Shown: positions 24,269-32,305, counted from the stretch's first letter. The stretch is 36,003 bases of DNA from Acetofilamentum sp. (GCA_020720565.1 DYOK01000002.1:1-36003), one strand, 5' to 3'. Translations and numbers: made by a program. The notes: generated by a model from the letters alone, not told the origin.

Positions 24269-24817
24269 ATGACAAAATATTATGTATGGATGGCTGTGGG
24301 TTCCTTTATTTTTTTGTCGGCTTGCCATTCGACAGGTCCAAAAAAAAGTGATAGAGAATTGGCAATAGAAAAAATTACCAGTTTCGAAAAAAAAGTGTTT
24401 AACGACAGTACCTCTTCTTATTCGCACGAACATGCGCTTAAAGTAATTGGCGAATACTCGAAGTTTGTTAAAGACTTTCCGCAAGATAGTTTGTCGCCAA
24501 AATATTTGTATATGTCGGGTCAGTTAAGTAAATCGATTAACATGCCAGCCGATGCCATACGTAAGTTTCAGGCTTTAATTACTCAATATCCCGATAATCG
24601 GAATGCCTCTAAAGCCTTGTTTTTGACTGGCATGATATACGAAACAGAGCTTAAGGATACCATGATGGCACGCCAAGTATATACCGATTTTATTGTAAAA
24701 TATCCTAACGACGATTTGGTTGACGATGCTAAATTCTTGATTCAGAACTTAAGCCTTACCGATGAACAGCTGATTAAAATGTTCGAAGAAAAGAATAAGC
24801 AAACCGTTCAAAAATAA
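24269..24817 (+). CDS. TPR-repeat lipoprotein (BamD-like)
   Basis: A 182-residue lipoprotein: signal peptide FIFLSAC with lipobox Cys19. The mature part has tetratricopeptide-like helices, notably ALKVIGEYSKFVKDFPQDSLSPKYLY, DAIRKFQALITQYPDNRNASKALF and ARQVYTDFIVKYPNDDLVDDAKF. Repeats with the pattern YPxxxxAxxALF are typical of BamD/YbgF-type outer-membrane assembly lipoproteins, but it is shorter than BamD (about 250). The role is therefore only suggested. Co-transcribed with def. Confidence 0.82.
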   Translation: MTKYYVWMAVGSFIFLSACHSTGPKKSDRELAIEKITSFEKKVFNDSTSSYSHEHALKVIGEYSKFVKDFPQDSLSPKYLYMSGQLSKSINMPADAIRKFQALITQYPDNRNASKALFLTGMIYETELKDTMMARQVYTDFIVKYPNDDLVDDAKFLIQNLSLTDEQLIKMFEEKNKQTVQK

Positions 24818-24877
24818 GAGCGAGCGATGATTAGCTTTTAAAGAACAATTCTTTGTTAAACTTTTCAAACGTTTTGA

Positions 24878-25441
24878 TTATTTGATATTTAAAAAATCTT
24901 TTATCAATAGAGCCGTTTGCTTGACTGCTGCTTCTAAATGTTCGTTAACCACCACATGGTCGAACAAATGAGCTTGCGATATTTCGAGTTTGGCTTTGGC
25001 CACGCGTTTGGCAATGTTTTCTGGAGCGTCGGTTGCACGGGCATATAAGCGGCGTTCGAGTTCTTCGACCGAAGGCGGCATGATAAACAGAGCCAATGCT
25101 TTGTCCCCAAATATCTTTTTTAAATTAAGTCCGCCAGCTATGTCAATGTCGAATATTACATGGTTGCCGTTTTTCGAAATTCGGTCGAGCTCCGTTTTAA
25201 GTGTGCCGTAATAATGGTTTTCGTAAACTTCTTCCCACTCGATGAATGCGTCATTTTTAATATGATTTTGAAAGGCTTCGGTACTTAAAAAATAGTAATC
25301 TTTACCGTCAATTTCGCCTGTACGTGGCGCTCTATTGCATGCCGAAATCGAAAATTCTAAGTTCAAGTTTTGGGTCATCAATTGGTGAATAATGCTCGAT
25401 TTCCCTGCCCCCGATGGCGCCGATAATATAATGAGTTTCAT
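24878..25441 (-). CDS. gmk: Guanylate kinase
   Basis: A 187-residue GMP kinase that makes GDP for nucleotide pools. P-loop SAPSGAGKSS (7-16); GMP-binding SACNRAPRTGEIDGKDYYFLS and FIEWEEVYENHYYGT; VIFDIDIAGGLNLKK; lid LERRLYARATDAPENIAKRVAKA. The usual SxTTR sequence is SACNRAPR, a frequent Bacteroidota variant. It follows yicC and a membrane protein gene on the same strand; yicC-gmk linkage is widely conserved. The 138-nt gap before it contains a palindromic repeat and a short tandem repeat. Confidence 0.96.
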   Translation of the reverse strand: MKLIILSAPSGAGKSSIIHQLMTQNLNLEFSISACNRAPRTGEIDGKDYYFLSTEAFQNHIKNDAFIEWEEVYENHYYGTLKTELDRISKNGNHVIFDIDIAGGLNLKKIFGDKALALFIMPPSVEELERRLYARATDAPENIAKRVAKAKLEISQAHLFDHVVVNEHLEAAVKQTALLIKDFLNIK

Positions 25442-25452
25442 GTGTTTGTAAT

Positions 25453-25482
25453 TAGCCCCCCTAACCCCCCGAAGGGGGAATA
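25453..25482. repeat. Palindromic repeat upstream of gmk, C-rich type
   Basis: AGCCCCCCTAACCCCCCGAA followed by GGGGGAATA. CCCCC and GGGGG pair around the centre, and the left AGCCCCCC is a half-repeat. It is of the same kind as the palindrome inside leuS (35883-35916), AGCCCCTCCTAAATCCTCCC then CAAAGGGGAGGACTT, and this motif recurs in intergenic DNA of Bacteroidota. Confidence 0.65.
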
Positions 25483-25554
25483 GAACGTGGTTTGTTTATG
25501 TGTTTATTTGTTGAGTTAATTCTCTTACCCCTTTAATCTTTCATCGTTAATAAA

Positions 25555-25587
25555 CAATTCAAAATTCATAATTCAAAATTCACAATT
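25555..25587 (+). repeat. Short AT-rich tandem repeat in the gmk upstream gap
   Basis: Four degenerate copies of AATTCAAA/AATTCATA/AATTCACA in a row. Simple repeats of this sort are common in Bacteroidota intergenic DNA. Confidence 0.75.
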
Positions 25588-26146
25588 TCTTTACCTCTTC
25601 GAAAAAATGAACAACTTTTATTTTTTCGTTTCCTTCTGGGTCTCTATAATGTAGTTTTTGCTCGCGATATTTGGGCGTAATATAATAAGGTAAATAGATT
25701 CCTGCCAAAACAAACGCCAAGGCAATGGGGATGATAAGTAGTAGAGCATAATTCGAAAGACCAAACCCGTTTTGAAAGTCTTGATGAACTAAAATGGTAA
25801 ACGAAGAGGCTAAAGCAGTGCTGCCAAAAAGATTATTGAAATAATAGTATTTGAACTGCTTTTGAGCTACGATATAAAGTAAAAAAGCGAGCATAATCGA
25901 AACAAAAGGGGCTTCGAAAATGCTGTATATTGTCACCAAAAGAATCAAACCTAAAAAAAGGGTATTCCAAATGCCGTATTGTTTTAATTTGTCAGGGCTT
26001 GCGGTGTATCGCACAATTTGGGCTATCTCGAATCGGGACTTGTATTTTTCGACCAATTCGTCGTAAACAGTCTGTTTGGTTTGTCCCGAATTAATTAGTT
26101 TTAGAGCTTCTGCTTTTACTTTTTTCTGGTCGAGCTTCGATTTCAT
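25580..26146 (-). CDS. Membrane protein of unknown function in the yicC-gmk cluster
   Basis: A 188-residue protein: a charged helical N terminus (residues 1-55, KVKAEALKLINSGQTKQTVYDEL), then about four membrane helices (WNTLFLGLILLVTIYSIF, FVSIMLAFLLYIV, LASSFTILV, YALLLIIPIALAFVLAGIYL) and a basic C terminus. I do not recognise a family. It starts 6 nt after the yicC stop, so it is co-transcribed and probably coupled. Its position between yicC and gmk may be lineage-specific. Confidence 0.8.
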   Translation of the reverse strand: MKSKLDQKKVKAEALKLINSGQTKQTVYDELVEKYKSRFEIAQIVRYTASPDKLKQYGIWNTLFLGLILLVTIYSIFEAPFVSIMLAFLLYIVAQKQFKYYYFNNLFGSTALASSFTILVHQDFQNGFGLSNYALLLIIPIALAFVLAGIYLPYYITPKYREQKLHYRDPEGNEKIKVVHFFEEVKKL

Positions 26147-26152
26147 TGGGTT

Positions 26153-27028
26153 TTACAAAATATTAAATGTTTGTTCTTTGATTTTTTCGAGTTCGTCTTT
26201 CATTTCGACTACAATTTTTTGCAAAATGGCATCGTTGGCTTTCGAACCCAGTGTGTTTATTTCTCGTCCTAGCTCTTGAGCAATAAAATTTAGTTTGCGA
26301 CCCGCTTCTGGGTCGGTTTTCATGGTTTCGATAAAATATTTGCAATGCGTTTGCAAACGAAGTTTTTCTTCGGTAATATCAAATTTTTCGATGTAATAAA
26401 TCAGCTCTTGTTCGAATCTGTTGTAGTCGATTTTATCGGTTTCTGTCACTTCGGATAAACTGCGTTTGATACGTTCTTTGATGCGTTCAATGCGTTCTTT
26501 TTCGGGGATATCGACTTGACTCAACAGTATTTCTATTTTTTGGATGCGATTTTGAACCTCTTGCTGTAAAATAACCCCTTCTTGGCGACGGAAATTGTTC
26601 ATTTGATCGATAGCCAAATTAAGATGCTCTACAAATCCATTCCACTCAGCTTCGTCGAGCGATTCTTTTTCGGGGACAATCACGTCGGGTAATCTTAGCA
26701 CAGCTTGCAGAGCATGCCCATCGATATTTAAATTGGTGGTTTTTACTGCCGCTTCAATTTGTTCGAGATAGTGTCGCAATGCGGTTCCGTTGATCGAATT
26801 ACTGCCTCCACCTTTCAAATATTCGACCGAAATTAGGACGTCCAATTTCCCACGCACCAATCTGTCGGTCAGTTCTTTACGGATCAAGGCTTCTTTGTCT
26901 TTTAAAAGGCCAGGAACCTTAAACTGTATGTCCATTTGTTTGCTGTTCAAACTGCGAATCTCAATCAAATAAGATTTGTTTTGGATGGTAAATTGACTTT
27001 TTCCAAAGCCAGTCATGGATTGTATCAT
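26153..27028 (-). CDS. yicC: YicC family endoribonuclease-like protein
   Basis: A 291-residue full-length YicC: starts MIQSMTGFGKSQF, followed by IEIRSLNSKQMDIQFKVP, RKELTDRLVRGKLDV, and the C-terminal DUF1732 region with YYIEKFDITEEKLRLQTHCK, AGRKLNFIAQELGREINTLGSKAND. E. coli YicC is a ring-forming endoribonuclease implicated in sRNA decay; the activity here is by family only. First gene of the yicC-membrane protein-gmk cluster. The 319-bp gap upstream (27029-27347) holds only a possible -7 box for the next gene and two interleaved 8-bp inverted repeats that I consider chance. Confidence 0.92.
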   Translation of the reverse strand: MIQSMTGFGKSQFTIQNKSYLIEIRSLNSKQMDIQFKVPGLLKDKEALIRKELTDRLVRGKLDVLISVEYLKGGGSNSINGTALRHYLEQIEAAVKTTNLNIDGHALQAVLRLPDVIVPEKESLDEAEWNGFVEHLNLAIDQMNNFRRQEGVILQQEVQNRIQKIEILLSQVDIPEKERIERIKERIKRSLSEVTETDKIDYNRFEQELIYYIEKFDITEEKLRLQTHCKYFIETMKTDPEAGRKLNFIAQELGREINTLGSKANDAILQKIVVEMKDELEKIKEQTFNIL

Positions 27029-27316
27029 GTTTTATACAGTTAATGGCCTACAGACCCGTTTATAATGAAGTGGTGGAATTTTAAAAATAAAAAATAACTT
27101 AGGAAAGGCTGTATGATTAAATTAAATGTTTGTTTTGATAAAAAACGTTAATAAATTCAGAATCCACCGAAACTTTCCTATTTTTGAACAAATTTAACAA
27201 TTATAGCTCAAACAAACACTATTTCTGAGTTTACAAGACATGTTTTTTTGAATTAATAGCATGAACTTCCCCTTGAAATTTGCCTAAGCGTGACATGTAA
27301 AAATTCAAAGAAAATG

Positions 27317-27324
27317 TATCTTTG
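27317..27324 (+). promoter_or_regulatory. Putative -7 box of the DUF1016 remnant
   Basis: TATCTTTG, a strong -7 match, lies 23 nt before the ATG; no -33 match at the right spacing. Confidence 0.4.
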
Positions 27325-27347
27325 TTGCTTGGTAAGACACACAAGTA

Positions 27348-27770
27348 ATGCCCATACAAATGAATTTTGAAAAGTTAATTTTTCGAATACAACAAACAAG
27401 TGACTATTTACAGCAAAGTGCTGTAAAAGCTGTAAACAGACATCTTACATTTAGAAATTGGATTACGGGTTTCTATATTGTGGAGTTTGAGCAGCATGGT
27501 AGCGATAGAGCTGAGTATGGTGCAAAATTGCTCGAGAATATTGCAAAAAATATTAATGCAAAAGGGCTTACCGCACCAGAATTGTCACGTTGCCGGCAAT
27601 TTTATTATACCTATCCGCAAATTCTTGGGTTGATAACCCAAGAATTTGTAAACGTGTTTCCCAACGATTTTTTACCAAAAAGTGACGAGAAATCAATTCT
27701 TGGGTCGGCAACCCAAAAAGTAGAAAACGAAGATTTAAAGCACATTTCAACCATTTTTCAAAACATTTGA
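27348..27770 (+). pseudogene. DUF1016 (YhcG) N-terminal domain, truncated
   Basis: A 140-residue frame matching the DUF1016 N-terminal domain (LQQSAVKAVNRHLTFRNWIT, GFYIVEFEQHGSDRAEYGAK, RCRQFYYTYPQI). Complete YhcG-like proteins are about 340-380 residues and carry a C-terminal PDDEXK nuclease domain; here a stop follows shortly after the linker, and the next 80 bp show no continuation in any frame. The protein would therefore lack the nuclease. The linker has two copies of ILGxxTQ, each encoded by a DNA palindrome. It may still be expressed as a small protein, but I regard it as a remnant. TCGA is rare in it, as in the two toxin-antitoxin islands. Confidence 0.7.
27618..27648. repeat. Perfect 14-bp palindrome inside the DUF1016 remnant
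   Basis: CAAATTCTTGGGTT and AACCCAAGAATTTG flank GAT. It encodes QILGLITQEF. A second, partly decayed copy (27696-27719, ATTCTTGGGTCGGCAACCCA then AAAA) lies 75 nt downstream in the same frame and encodes ILGSATQK. Confidence 0.85.
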
Positions 27771-27790
27771 CAGAACATCACAGGTGCAAA

Positions 27791-27834
27791 CCGTTTAAAC
27801 TTAGATAGAAATCAGTAAATAGGTCGAAGACCTG
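27791..27834 (-). repeat. Dispersed element, shortened copy upstream of the S41 protease gene
   Basis: On the minus strand CAGGTCTTCGACCTATTTAC is the intact palindrome (TAA replaced by CAG), followed by a shortened tail ending TCTAAGTTTAAACGG. The head is 15 nt from the protease ATG and the element points away from it. Confidence 0.55.
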
Positions 27835-27849
27835 AAACATTTATAGAAT

Positions 27850-29439
27850 ATGAAAGCATTAACATTGCCCTTATTATTTTTGAGTCTGAACTTGAGCCTT
27901 ATAGCACAGACTTACGACGCACAAAGTGCCAAATTCAGTCGAATGCTTGGGCTAATTGATACATATTATGTCGATACAGTCGATAAACCTAAATTGGTGG
28001 AAGACGCCATTGTGGCGATGCTTCAAAAACTCGACCCACATTCGGTATATATTAGCAAAGACGAAGTGGCAGCCATGAACGAGCCATTACAAGGCAATTT
28101 CGAAGGTGTGGGCATTCAGTTTAACATCACAAACGATACCTTGATGGTGGTGCAAACCATTGCAGGAGGCCCGTCAGAAAAATTAGGGATTAGAGCCGGC
28201 GACCGCATTGTAATTATCGACAAAGACACAGTAGCTGGAGTTGGATTGCAAAACAGTCAAGTGGTTAAGAAATTAAGAGGAGCAAAAGGTACAAAAGTGA
28301 CTGTTTTTATCGTTCGACAAGGCGAAAAGCAATTGCTCGAATTTGAAATTATTCGCGATAAAATTCCAATTTATAGCCTCGATGCGGCTTACATTATTGC
28401 AGACCAAACCGCTTATATCAAACTCAACCGATTTGCGGCCACTACAATGGACGAATTTCGAAAAGCAGTCGATTCGCTTAAACGAACAGGATTCGAAAAT
28501 TTGATTCTTGACCTACGCGGTAATGGTGGGGGATACCTAAATACAGCCTTCGAATTGGCCGACGAATTTTTGGAATCGGGTCGATTGGTGGTTTATACCG
28601 AAGGCGTTCATCAAAGTAAAAAAGTTTACGAAGCTTCGTCGAGTGGCAATTTTGATAAAGGTCGTGTGATTGTTTTGGTCGACGAAGGTTCTGCTTCGGC
28701 AAGCGAAATTGTATCGGGTGCCATTCAAGATTGGGACAGAGGATTGGTAATTGGACGCAAAACCTTTGGCAAGGGCTTGGTACAGCAGCCATTTAATTTA
28801 ACCGATGGCTCAATGGTGCGTTTGACAGTAGCCCGATATTATACACCTTCGGGACGATGTATCCAAAAAAACTACGAAGATGGCCTCGAAGATTATGCCG
28901 CAGACATTGTAAAGCGATATAACAATGGCGAATTGACCAATGCCGACAGCATTCATTTTCCCGACTCGCTAAAATACAAAACCTTAGTGAACAAACGTAC
29001 CGTTTATGGTGGCGGTGGTATTATGCCCGATGTGTTTGTGCCACTCGATACCACAATTTATACCGACTATTACAAAGCCATGAGCCGTAAAGGCATCATT
29101 TATCAATATGTGGTCGAATATATCGATGCTCACAGAACCGAATTGAGCCAGAAGTACCCCGATTTTAATACGTTTAATCAGAATTTCGTGGTAGACACAA
29201 GCATGTATCAGGCCATTAAAAATAGAGCTGAAGCCAAAAAGATTAACCCAAAAGACGAGGCGGAATTTGAAAACACCAAGTCTGAAATGAGTTTGCTTAT
29301 TAAATCGTTATTGGCCCGCGATTTATGGAATACCAACGAGTTTTACATGGTGTTGAATTCAGCAGACGAGACCTTGAAACAGGCTGTGCAGATTGTTACC
29401 GATAAGAAAGCCTATCAAAATAGACTCAACTCGAAATAA
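27850..29439 (+). CDS. S41 family C-terminal processing peptidase
   Basis: A 529-residue exported protease: signal peptide to about residue 20 (LLFLSLNLSLIAQ), then the PDZ domain (about 80-165, GNFEGVGIQFNI, GGPSEKLGIRAGDRI) and the tail-specific protease domain. Catalytic Ser283 lies in GSASASEI, Lys308 in GRKTFGKGL, and Asp294 sits at the distance found in E. coli Prc. Typical of the periplasmic CtpA group, which cleaves C-terminal peptides and trims peptidoglycan hydrolases. A C-terminal domain (about 380-529) is present. Its TAA stop begins a degenerate repeat head. Confidence 0.95.
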   Translation: MKALTLPLLFLSLNLSLIAQTYDAQSAKFSRMLGLIDTYYVDTVDKPKLVEDAIVAMLQKLDPHSVYISKDEVAAMNEPLQGNFEGVGIQFNITNDTLMVVQTIAGGPSEKLGIRAGDRIVIIDKDTVAGVGLQNSQVVKKLRGAKGTKVTVFIVRQGEKQLLEFEIIRDKIPIYSLDAAYIIADQTAYIKLNRFAATTMDEFRKAVDSLKRTGFENLILDLRGNGGGYLNTAFELADEFLESGRLVVYTEGVHQSKKVYEASSSGNFDKGRVIVLVDEGSASASEIVSGAIQDWDRGLVIGRKTFGKGLVQQPFNLTDGSMVRLTVARYYTPSGRCIQKNYEDGLEDYAADIVKRYNNGELTNADSIHFPDSLKYKTLVNKRTVYGGGGIMPDVFVPLDTTIYTDYYKAMSRKGIIYQYVVEYIDAHRTELSQKYPDFNTFNQNFVVDTSMYQAIKNRAEAKKINPKDEAEFENTKSEMSLLIKSLLARDLWNTNEFYMVLNSADETLKQAVQIVTDKKAYQNRLNSK

Positions 29440-29490
29440 AGTGCATCGATTTTTTAACGAATTATAGTTAGGTAAATAAGAGTTAAGTGC
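29437..29490 (+). repeat. Dispersed stop-anchored element, degenerate copy at the S41 protease stop
   Basis: The stop TAA continues as AGTGCATCGATTTTTTAAC and GAATTATAG, aligning with the copy at the ferritin gene (TAAAGTCATCGACC ... TTTTAATAATTATC). One palindromic arm is decayed. Confidence 0.4.
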
Positions 29491-29534
29491 TTGATAGTGA
29501 ATAAATATTCGATTTGATAAACCTATGAGCCAGT

Positions 29535-29576
29535 TTTGATAAAACTTACAAAATATAAATTTGGTCGAAGACCTTA
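29535..29576 (-). repeat. Dispersed element, copy upstream of hldD
   Basis: On the minus strand TTTAAGGTCTTCGACCAAAT is the head with intact palindrome, 27 nt from the hldD ATG, pointing away from it. The sequence between the head and ATG (AAACCAATACCGA) resembles that at the LOG gene (AAACCAAATACGAC). Confidence 0.6.
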
Positions 29577-29602
29577 AACCAATACCGATAAATATTTTTG
29601 AT

Positions 29603-30568
29603 ATGATTGTAATCACAGGAGCAGCGGGGTTTATTGCCTCAAATCTGATTGGGTTTTTAAATACTAAAGGATATTATGATTTGGTTTTGGTCGACGATTT
29701 TTCGAACGCCGAAAAGAATAAAAATTTCGAAGGTAAACGGTATTCACAAAAAGTTCACCGGCTCGAATTTTCGAATTGGCTCAATCAAAACCATCGTTTG
29801 GTACAGTTTGTATTTCATATTGGAGCCAAATCGGCAACCACGGGCTTCCCGAAATCGGTGTACGATGAGTTGAATCTCGAATACTCTAAAATGGTTTGGA
29901 GCCATTGTGTGCAGTTTGGACTGCCCTTGGTATACGCCTCGTCGGCTGCTACATACGGTATGGGCGAGCTGGGCTATTCCGACAGTCACGATGTGGTTTC
30001 GAAATTGCATCCATTGAACGATTATGGGGTCTCAAAAAACGATTTCGACAAGTGGGCACTCAGTCAAGAAAAAGCACCTTTTTTCTGGGCGGGGCTAAAA
30101 TATTTTAATGTTTATGGTCCAAACGAGTACCATAAAGGCAGAATGGCTTCGGTGGTGTATCATGCTTACAATCAGATAAAAGCCACTGGCAAAATGAAGC
30201 TTTTTAAAAGCCACCATCCCGATTTTAAAGACGGTGAACAGCAACGCGATTTTGTCTATGTCAACGATTTGTCGGAGATTATGACCTTTTTAATGACCCA
30301 AAGACCAAGTTCGGGTTTGTATAACATTGGTTCGGGTGTAGCGCGTACCTTTTTAGATTTGGTAAGCCAAACGTTTGTGTCGATGGGTTTAAAACCACAG
30401 ATCGAATTCGTAGATACCCCTATCGATATTCGAGATAAATACCAATATTTTACGCAAGCCGAAATGTCGAAATTGCAAAGTGTGGGCTATTCAAAACCAA
30501 TGTACGACCTTGAGACCGGTGTTGACGATTATGTGACAAATTACCTGCTGACACAATCTTATTTTTGA
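29603..30568 (+). CDS. hldD: ADP-L-glycero-D-manno-heptose 6-epimerase
   Basis: A 321-residue SDR-extended epimerase that converts ADP-D- to ADP-L-glycero-manno-heptose for the lipopolysaccharide inner core. NADP-binding MIVITGAAGFIASNL (1-15), SSAATYG (113-119), catalytic Tyr141 and Lys145 (NDYGVSKNDF), and the HldD-typical KYFNVYGPNEYHKGRMASV. The ATG at 29603 is chosen because the Rossmann strand starts directly there; a longer in-frame reading from TTG (29561) would translate the repeat head. No other heptose gene is adjacent. Confidence 0.94.
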   Translation: MIVITGAAGFIASNLIGFLNTKGYYDLVLVDDFSNAEKNKNFEGKRYSQKVHRLEFSNWLNQNHRLVQFVFHIGAKSATTGFPKSVYDELNLEYSKMVWSHCVQFGLPLVYASSAATYGMGELGYSDSHDVVSKLHPLNDYGVSKNDFDKWALSQEKAPFFWAGLKYFNVYGPNEYHKGRMASVVYHAYNQIKATGKMKLFKSHHPDFKDGEQQRDFVYVNDLSEIMTFLMTQRPSSGLYNIGSGVARTFLDLVSQTFVSMGLKPQIEFVDTPIDIRDKYQYFTQAEMSKLQSVGYSKPMYDLETGVDDYVTNYLLTQSYF

Positions 30569-30577
30569 AATAGTTAG

Positions 30578-30658
30578 AATAATTTAATGTCGTATTTTAT
30601 TAAGTTAGAGTATTGGGAAATAGTAAGTTATTAAAAAATAAACAGGTCGAAGACCTTA
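30578..30658 (-). repeat. Dispersed element, copy just after the FAD oxidoreductase stop
   Basis: On the minus strand TTTAAGGTCTTCGACCTGTT begins 17 nt after the TGA stop. It is followed by TTTTTTAATAACTTACTATT and, at 53 nt, AACTTAATAAAATACGACAT then TAAATTATTC. With the trmB copy this is the best-preserved full-length example. Confidence 0.75.
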
Positions 30659-30674
30659 AAGTTAAAGTATAGCG

Positions 30675-32285
30675 TCAGTCTACAACCGAAATGTCGGCTT
30701 TACCATCGATGTAGCGGCACATTTGTTCGAACAACGGTTTATTCTCTTTTTGTAAAAGCAACAGCGAAGCATTAAAAGCGGATTTAACGGCAATGGGCAC
30801 ACCACCACCTAATTCGGCCCAATGGCCACTGACCCAAAGATTTTCGATAGGCGTTTTATATTGAGCAATTTTAAGTTGCATGTTCTTTTTGCCAGGACGT
30901 GCACCCATAATGGTGCCGTTTTTATTGCCAGTATATCGCCAATATGTGATGGGGGTCGATACGTCGTAAAATAAAATATGAGAGCGAATGTCGATATTTA
31001 GGCTGGTTTCGACTCTTTTAATGAGTTGCTGGGCAAATTCTTCTTTATATTTTTTGTATCGTTCGCCTCGAATCAATTGGCCATGATTGTCGCGTTCGAT
31101 TTGCCAATAATCGTTGTACGAAATCTCGGCAGGTATATAAATGTTCAATGTGCCTTGATTTGTGGGCGACAAACTGGAATCGCGTTCCGATGGCGATATA
31201 ATACTGATGGCGCTCTTAAGTGGATCGCCTTTGCTATGTTCGCTTCGTGCAATGTCGTGGCGAGTAATCGACGTCAGCTCGTCAAAAATCCCGATATCTC
31301 GTGCGGGGCAATCGAGTGCAATCGACACAGTGGCACCTGAGTAGTATAGCTCGGCTTGTTGTAATTTCTCGACAAATAATCCGGTTTGCGTGCTCTGGGG
31401 GATCCATTCTCGATAAAGCGTTTCAAGGTCGACGGCCGAAATGACATATTTGGATTTGATGTACTTTTCTTCTCCGTTTTGAATGTATCGGACACCGGTA
31501 ACTTTCTGGTTTTCAGTTTCGATTTTGGACACTGTGGCTTTGAGCTCTATATCTCCTCCAAAGGCATCTGTTTTTTCTTTTAGCCATTTGGGGAACGACT
31601 GTCCACCGCCTTTTATCGGCATTTGATAGTCGTTGTTATAGGCCCATGCAATGGGAAATAAACACGATAGTAAATCAGTTTCAGACGAAAAAAGTTGGTG
31701 CAGCTTTTGGTCTTTAAAAAATAAATTTAATCCTTTTTTTACAGCTTTATCGCCCGAATACAATGCATAAGGTATCATTGGAATGATGGTTCTAAAGGTT
31801 TTTAGCCCTTTTCGCAAACGTTCTATGCCGCTCATCGATTCGGTTGTTCGCATGAGTGTAGAGAATCTTTTCGAAGCAATCCCAATTTTCTTTGCAACCC
31901 GAAAAAACTTTTCGATTCCTTTGCGTTCGTGAGGGAAGTTTTGGATGAGCTGTGCTTTGAGCTCGTCGGGATTATTGGTGAGTAAATAATCGAGGCCTTC
32001 ACTTTTGAAACGATGAATTTTCGACATCGATTCGACTTGGGGATAGTCCTCACCAATTAGCCTAAAAACTCTGGTCACCATGCCATCTGGGCCGCACTGA
32101 TTAAGCCAGTGAATGGAGGTGTCGAAGATAAATGCCCCTCGTTTGAAGCCTTGAAGATATCCGCCAATCACTGGCTGTTTTTCGAGCACCAAACAGCTTA
32201 GTCCATGCTTGCTCAGAAGGGCTGCACTGCTAAGTCCGCTAATTCCTGCACCAATTATTATGACATCGTATTCCGATTTTACCAT
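30675..32285 (-). CDS. FAD-dependent oxidoreductase, phytoene desaturase/carotenoid isomerase-like
   Basis: A 536-residue flavoprotein. N-terminal dinucleotide motif DVIIIGAGISGLSSAALLSKHG with Glu36 of LEKQ, then GGYLQGFKRGAFIFDTSIHW, a pattern of CrtI/CrtISO/retinol saturase-type enzymes. The C-terminal FAD contact is LWVSGHWAELGGGVPIAVKSA. Substrate not determinable: other carotenoid genes (crtB, crtY) are absent, and this subfamily includes isomerases and saturases. The start ATG is 4 nt after a -7 box, so the mRNA may be leaderless. Confidence 0.85.
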   Translation of the reverse strand: MVKSEYDVIIIGAGISGLSSAALLSKHGLSCLVLEKQPVIGGYLQGFKRGAFIFDTSIHWLNQCGPDGMVTRVFRLIGEDYPQVESMSKIHRFKSEGLDYLLTNNPDELKAQLIQNFPHERKGIEKFFRVAKKIGIASKRFSTLMRTTESMSGIERLRKGLKTFRTIIPMIPYALYSGDKAVKKGLNLFFKDQKLHQLFSSETDLLSCLFPIAWAYNNDYQMPIKGGGQSFPKWLKEKTDAFGGDIELKATVSKIETENQKVTGVRYIQNGEEKYIKSKYVISAVDLETLYREWIPQSTQTGLFVEKLQQAELYYSGATVSIALDCPARDIGIFDELTSITRHDIARSEHSKGDPLKSAISIISPSERDSSLSPTNQGTLNIYIPAEISYNDYWQIERDNHGQLIRGERYKKYKEEFAQQLIKRVETSLNIDIRSHILFYDVSTPITYWRYTGNKNGTIMGARPGKKNMQLKIAQYKTPIENLWVSGHWAELGGGVPIAVKSAFNASLLLLQKENKPLFEQMCRYIDGKADISVVD

Positions 32286-32289
32286 GTTA

Positions 32290-32297
32290 CAAAGGTA
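32290..32297 (-). promoter_or_regulatory. -7 box directly before the FAD oxidoreductase ATG
   Basis: On the minus strand TACCTTTG (fits TAnnTTTG) is separated from ATG by TAAC only. The expected start site coincides with the start codon. The -33 position falls inside the hairpin at 32306-32330 and has no TTTG. Confidence 0.5.
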
Positions 32298-32305
32298 TAT
32301 AAAAA

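Noticed and set aside
27072..27180. Two interleaved inverted repeats (GGTGGAATT/AATCCACC and TAGGAAAG/CTTTCCTA) in a pseudoknot-like order upstream of the DUF1016 remnant.
   Set aside because: Only 8 bp each, one imperfect, and no known riboswitch or RNA family layout fits; chance is likely in this AT-rich gap.
29561..29602. A longer HldD starting at TTG 29561.
   Set aside because: The extra 14 residues are a translation of the repeat head; the Rossmann strand begins at the ATG at 29603.
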